From Capnocytophaga sputigena (GTDB lineage: Bacteria; Bacteroidota; Bacteroidia; Flavobacteriales; Flavobacteriaceae), in assembly GCF_900446695.1 (NCBI RefSeq), contig NZ_UAVP01000011.1, positions 248,001-312,000 on the forward strand: a DNA stretch of 64,000 bases. Direction: 5' to 3'. Position numbers and translations under genes: made by a program. Below the pieces are notes generated by a model that saw nothing but the letters and a program-made list of their open reading frames with translations, ran no database searches and was not told the DNA's origin. Positions 63,507 through 64,000 of the stretch are shown one piece after another (position 1 is the stretch's first letter; every line of letters starts with the position of its first letter).

Positions 63507-64000
63507 AATCTACCATAAAGTATTCTCCTCAACCATTTCACTCGCTGTATGAGACGTTGTATAATATCACAGGCGATAACAGCTAAAACCGTAAAAATCA
63601 CTACGTTCAAATAGAAGTTATCGCCTATATATTCTTTGATATAGGCTACCAAAAAACGCATATAGTAATGAGTGACATATATTTCTAATGAAATACTTCC
63701 TAAATACTTCAAACATTGTGTCACTTTATTTTCTGAACGACAGATCCCTTCCCATAGAACATAAGAAGCTGCAATGCCCGTAAGTGCCAGAGCATACAAA
63801 CGAAGAGAATCGAGTATATAATGAGATTTATCAACTGAAAAAAACAATAAAAGTGGAAAGATCACAAATCCTGCCCAGCCTATAGGGCGCAAAATTTTTA
63901 AGGCTTGAGATTTATATTTATGGGTAGCATAACCTAATGAAAAATAGATAAAATACCAGCACAATTGAGGTAAACCATAGAAGATAGGTTGTGCCCCTGT
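63503..64000 (-). CDS. Acyltransferase family 3-like membrane protein, 5' truncated by window edge
   Basis: The frame is open to the right edge, so at least 165 residues of the C-terminal half are visible. They hold about five transmembrane segments (for example WAGFVIFPLLLFF and ALALTGIAASYVLW). The motif KYLGSISLEIYVTHYYMRFL is the C-terminal signature of acyltransferase-3/OafA-type proteins. These transfer acyl groups to surface glycans. The catalytic His region would be outside the window. Confidence 0.75.
   Translation of the reverse strand, partial: TGAQPIFYGLPQLCWYFIYFSLGYATHKYKSQALKILRPIGWAGFVIFPLLLFFSVDKSHYILDSLRLYALALTGIAASYVLWEGICRSENKVTQCLKYLGSISLEIYVTHYYMRFLVAYIKEYIGDNFYLNVVIFTVLAVIACDIIQRLIQRVKWLRRILYGRF

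Overview
The window is chromosomal DNA from a low-GC member of the Bacteroidota, most likely a Flavobacteriaceae and quite possibly Capnocytophaga. The genus is an inference. The phylum rests on several sequence features: at least a dozen promoters of the Bacteroidota form TTG-N19/20-TAnnTTTG, usually 10-60 bases before a start codon; almost no Shine-Dalgarno sequences before starts; families largely restricted to the phylum (HYC_CC_PP protein, DUF4136 and DUF4369 lipoproteins, DUF2853); a zinc-ligand-less Tgt; and menaquinone genes. The window has no rRNA, tRNA, insertion sequence, prophage or CRISPR array that I could find. It is dense core genome, mostly in short operons tied together by ATGA or TAATG overlaps.

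Layout. 1-5.6 kb: end of a probable thioesterase, punA, an M48 lipoprotein protease, pyrG-yidC. 5.6-8.8 kb: a three-gene envelope metal (probably copper) module made of a Cys-rich HYC_CC_PP protein, a TonB-dependent receptor and an exported HMA metallochaperone-like protein. 9-12.4 kb: DUF4136 lipoprotein, a DUF805-LRR fusion, and rpsA behind a long leader with a strong hairpin. 12.5-18.6 kb: ABC-2 exporter pair, ppk1, menD. 18.6-27.8 kb: DUF2853, DUF445, tgt, lptF/G, rsmA, aroE, purM with a coupled His-rich membrane protein, and a SurA-like foldase. 27.8-32.2 kb: a leftward accessory cluster of two tandem LRR genes (the second broken by one in-frame TAA), two small unknown proteins and a GH13 enzyme. 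32.2-37.6 kb: prfB with programmed +1 frameshift, frr, two small paralogous membrane proteins, pyrH, 5-FTHF cyclo-ligase, GH25 and M48 proteins. 37.6-44.9 kb: udk, divIC, birA, menH-like hydrolase, cyclophilin, lpxB, rhomboid, and a thioredoxin-fold lipoprotein without CxxC. 44.9-53.5 kb: miaA, Kv-type channel with zinc ribbon, esterase, dihydroorotase-like pseudoenzyme, purE-guaA, LysM protein, ung. 53.5-56.5 kb: a second accessory cluster (SUKH/SMI1-KNR4 protein, two unknown proteins, a 59-aa membrane protein). 56.5-64 kb: yihY, priA, ABC exporter, isochorismate synthase, DUF4369 lipoprotein, and a truncated acyltransferase-3 gene.

How it fits together. Nucleotide metabolism is dispersed across the window (punA, pyrG, purM, pyrH, udk, purE, guaA, pyrC-like). 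So are translation factors (rpsA, prfB, frr, tgt, rsmA, miaA), menaquinone synthesis (menD, menH-like, menF) and envelope biogenesis (yidC, lptF/G, surA, lpxB). The points that most deserve follow-up are: the HYC_CC_PP/TonB/HMA module; the nonsense-split LRR gene and its cluster; the two membrane proteins inserted between pyrH and frr; the rpsA leader hairpin; the family of near-identical promoter-bearing repeats; and several enzymes that lack expected metal or catalytic residues.
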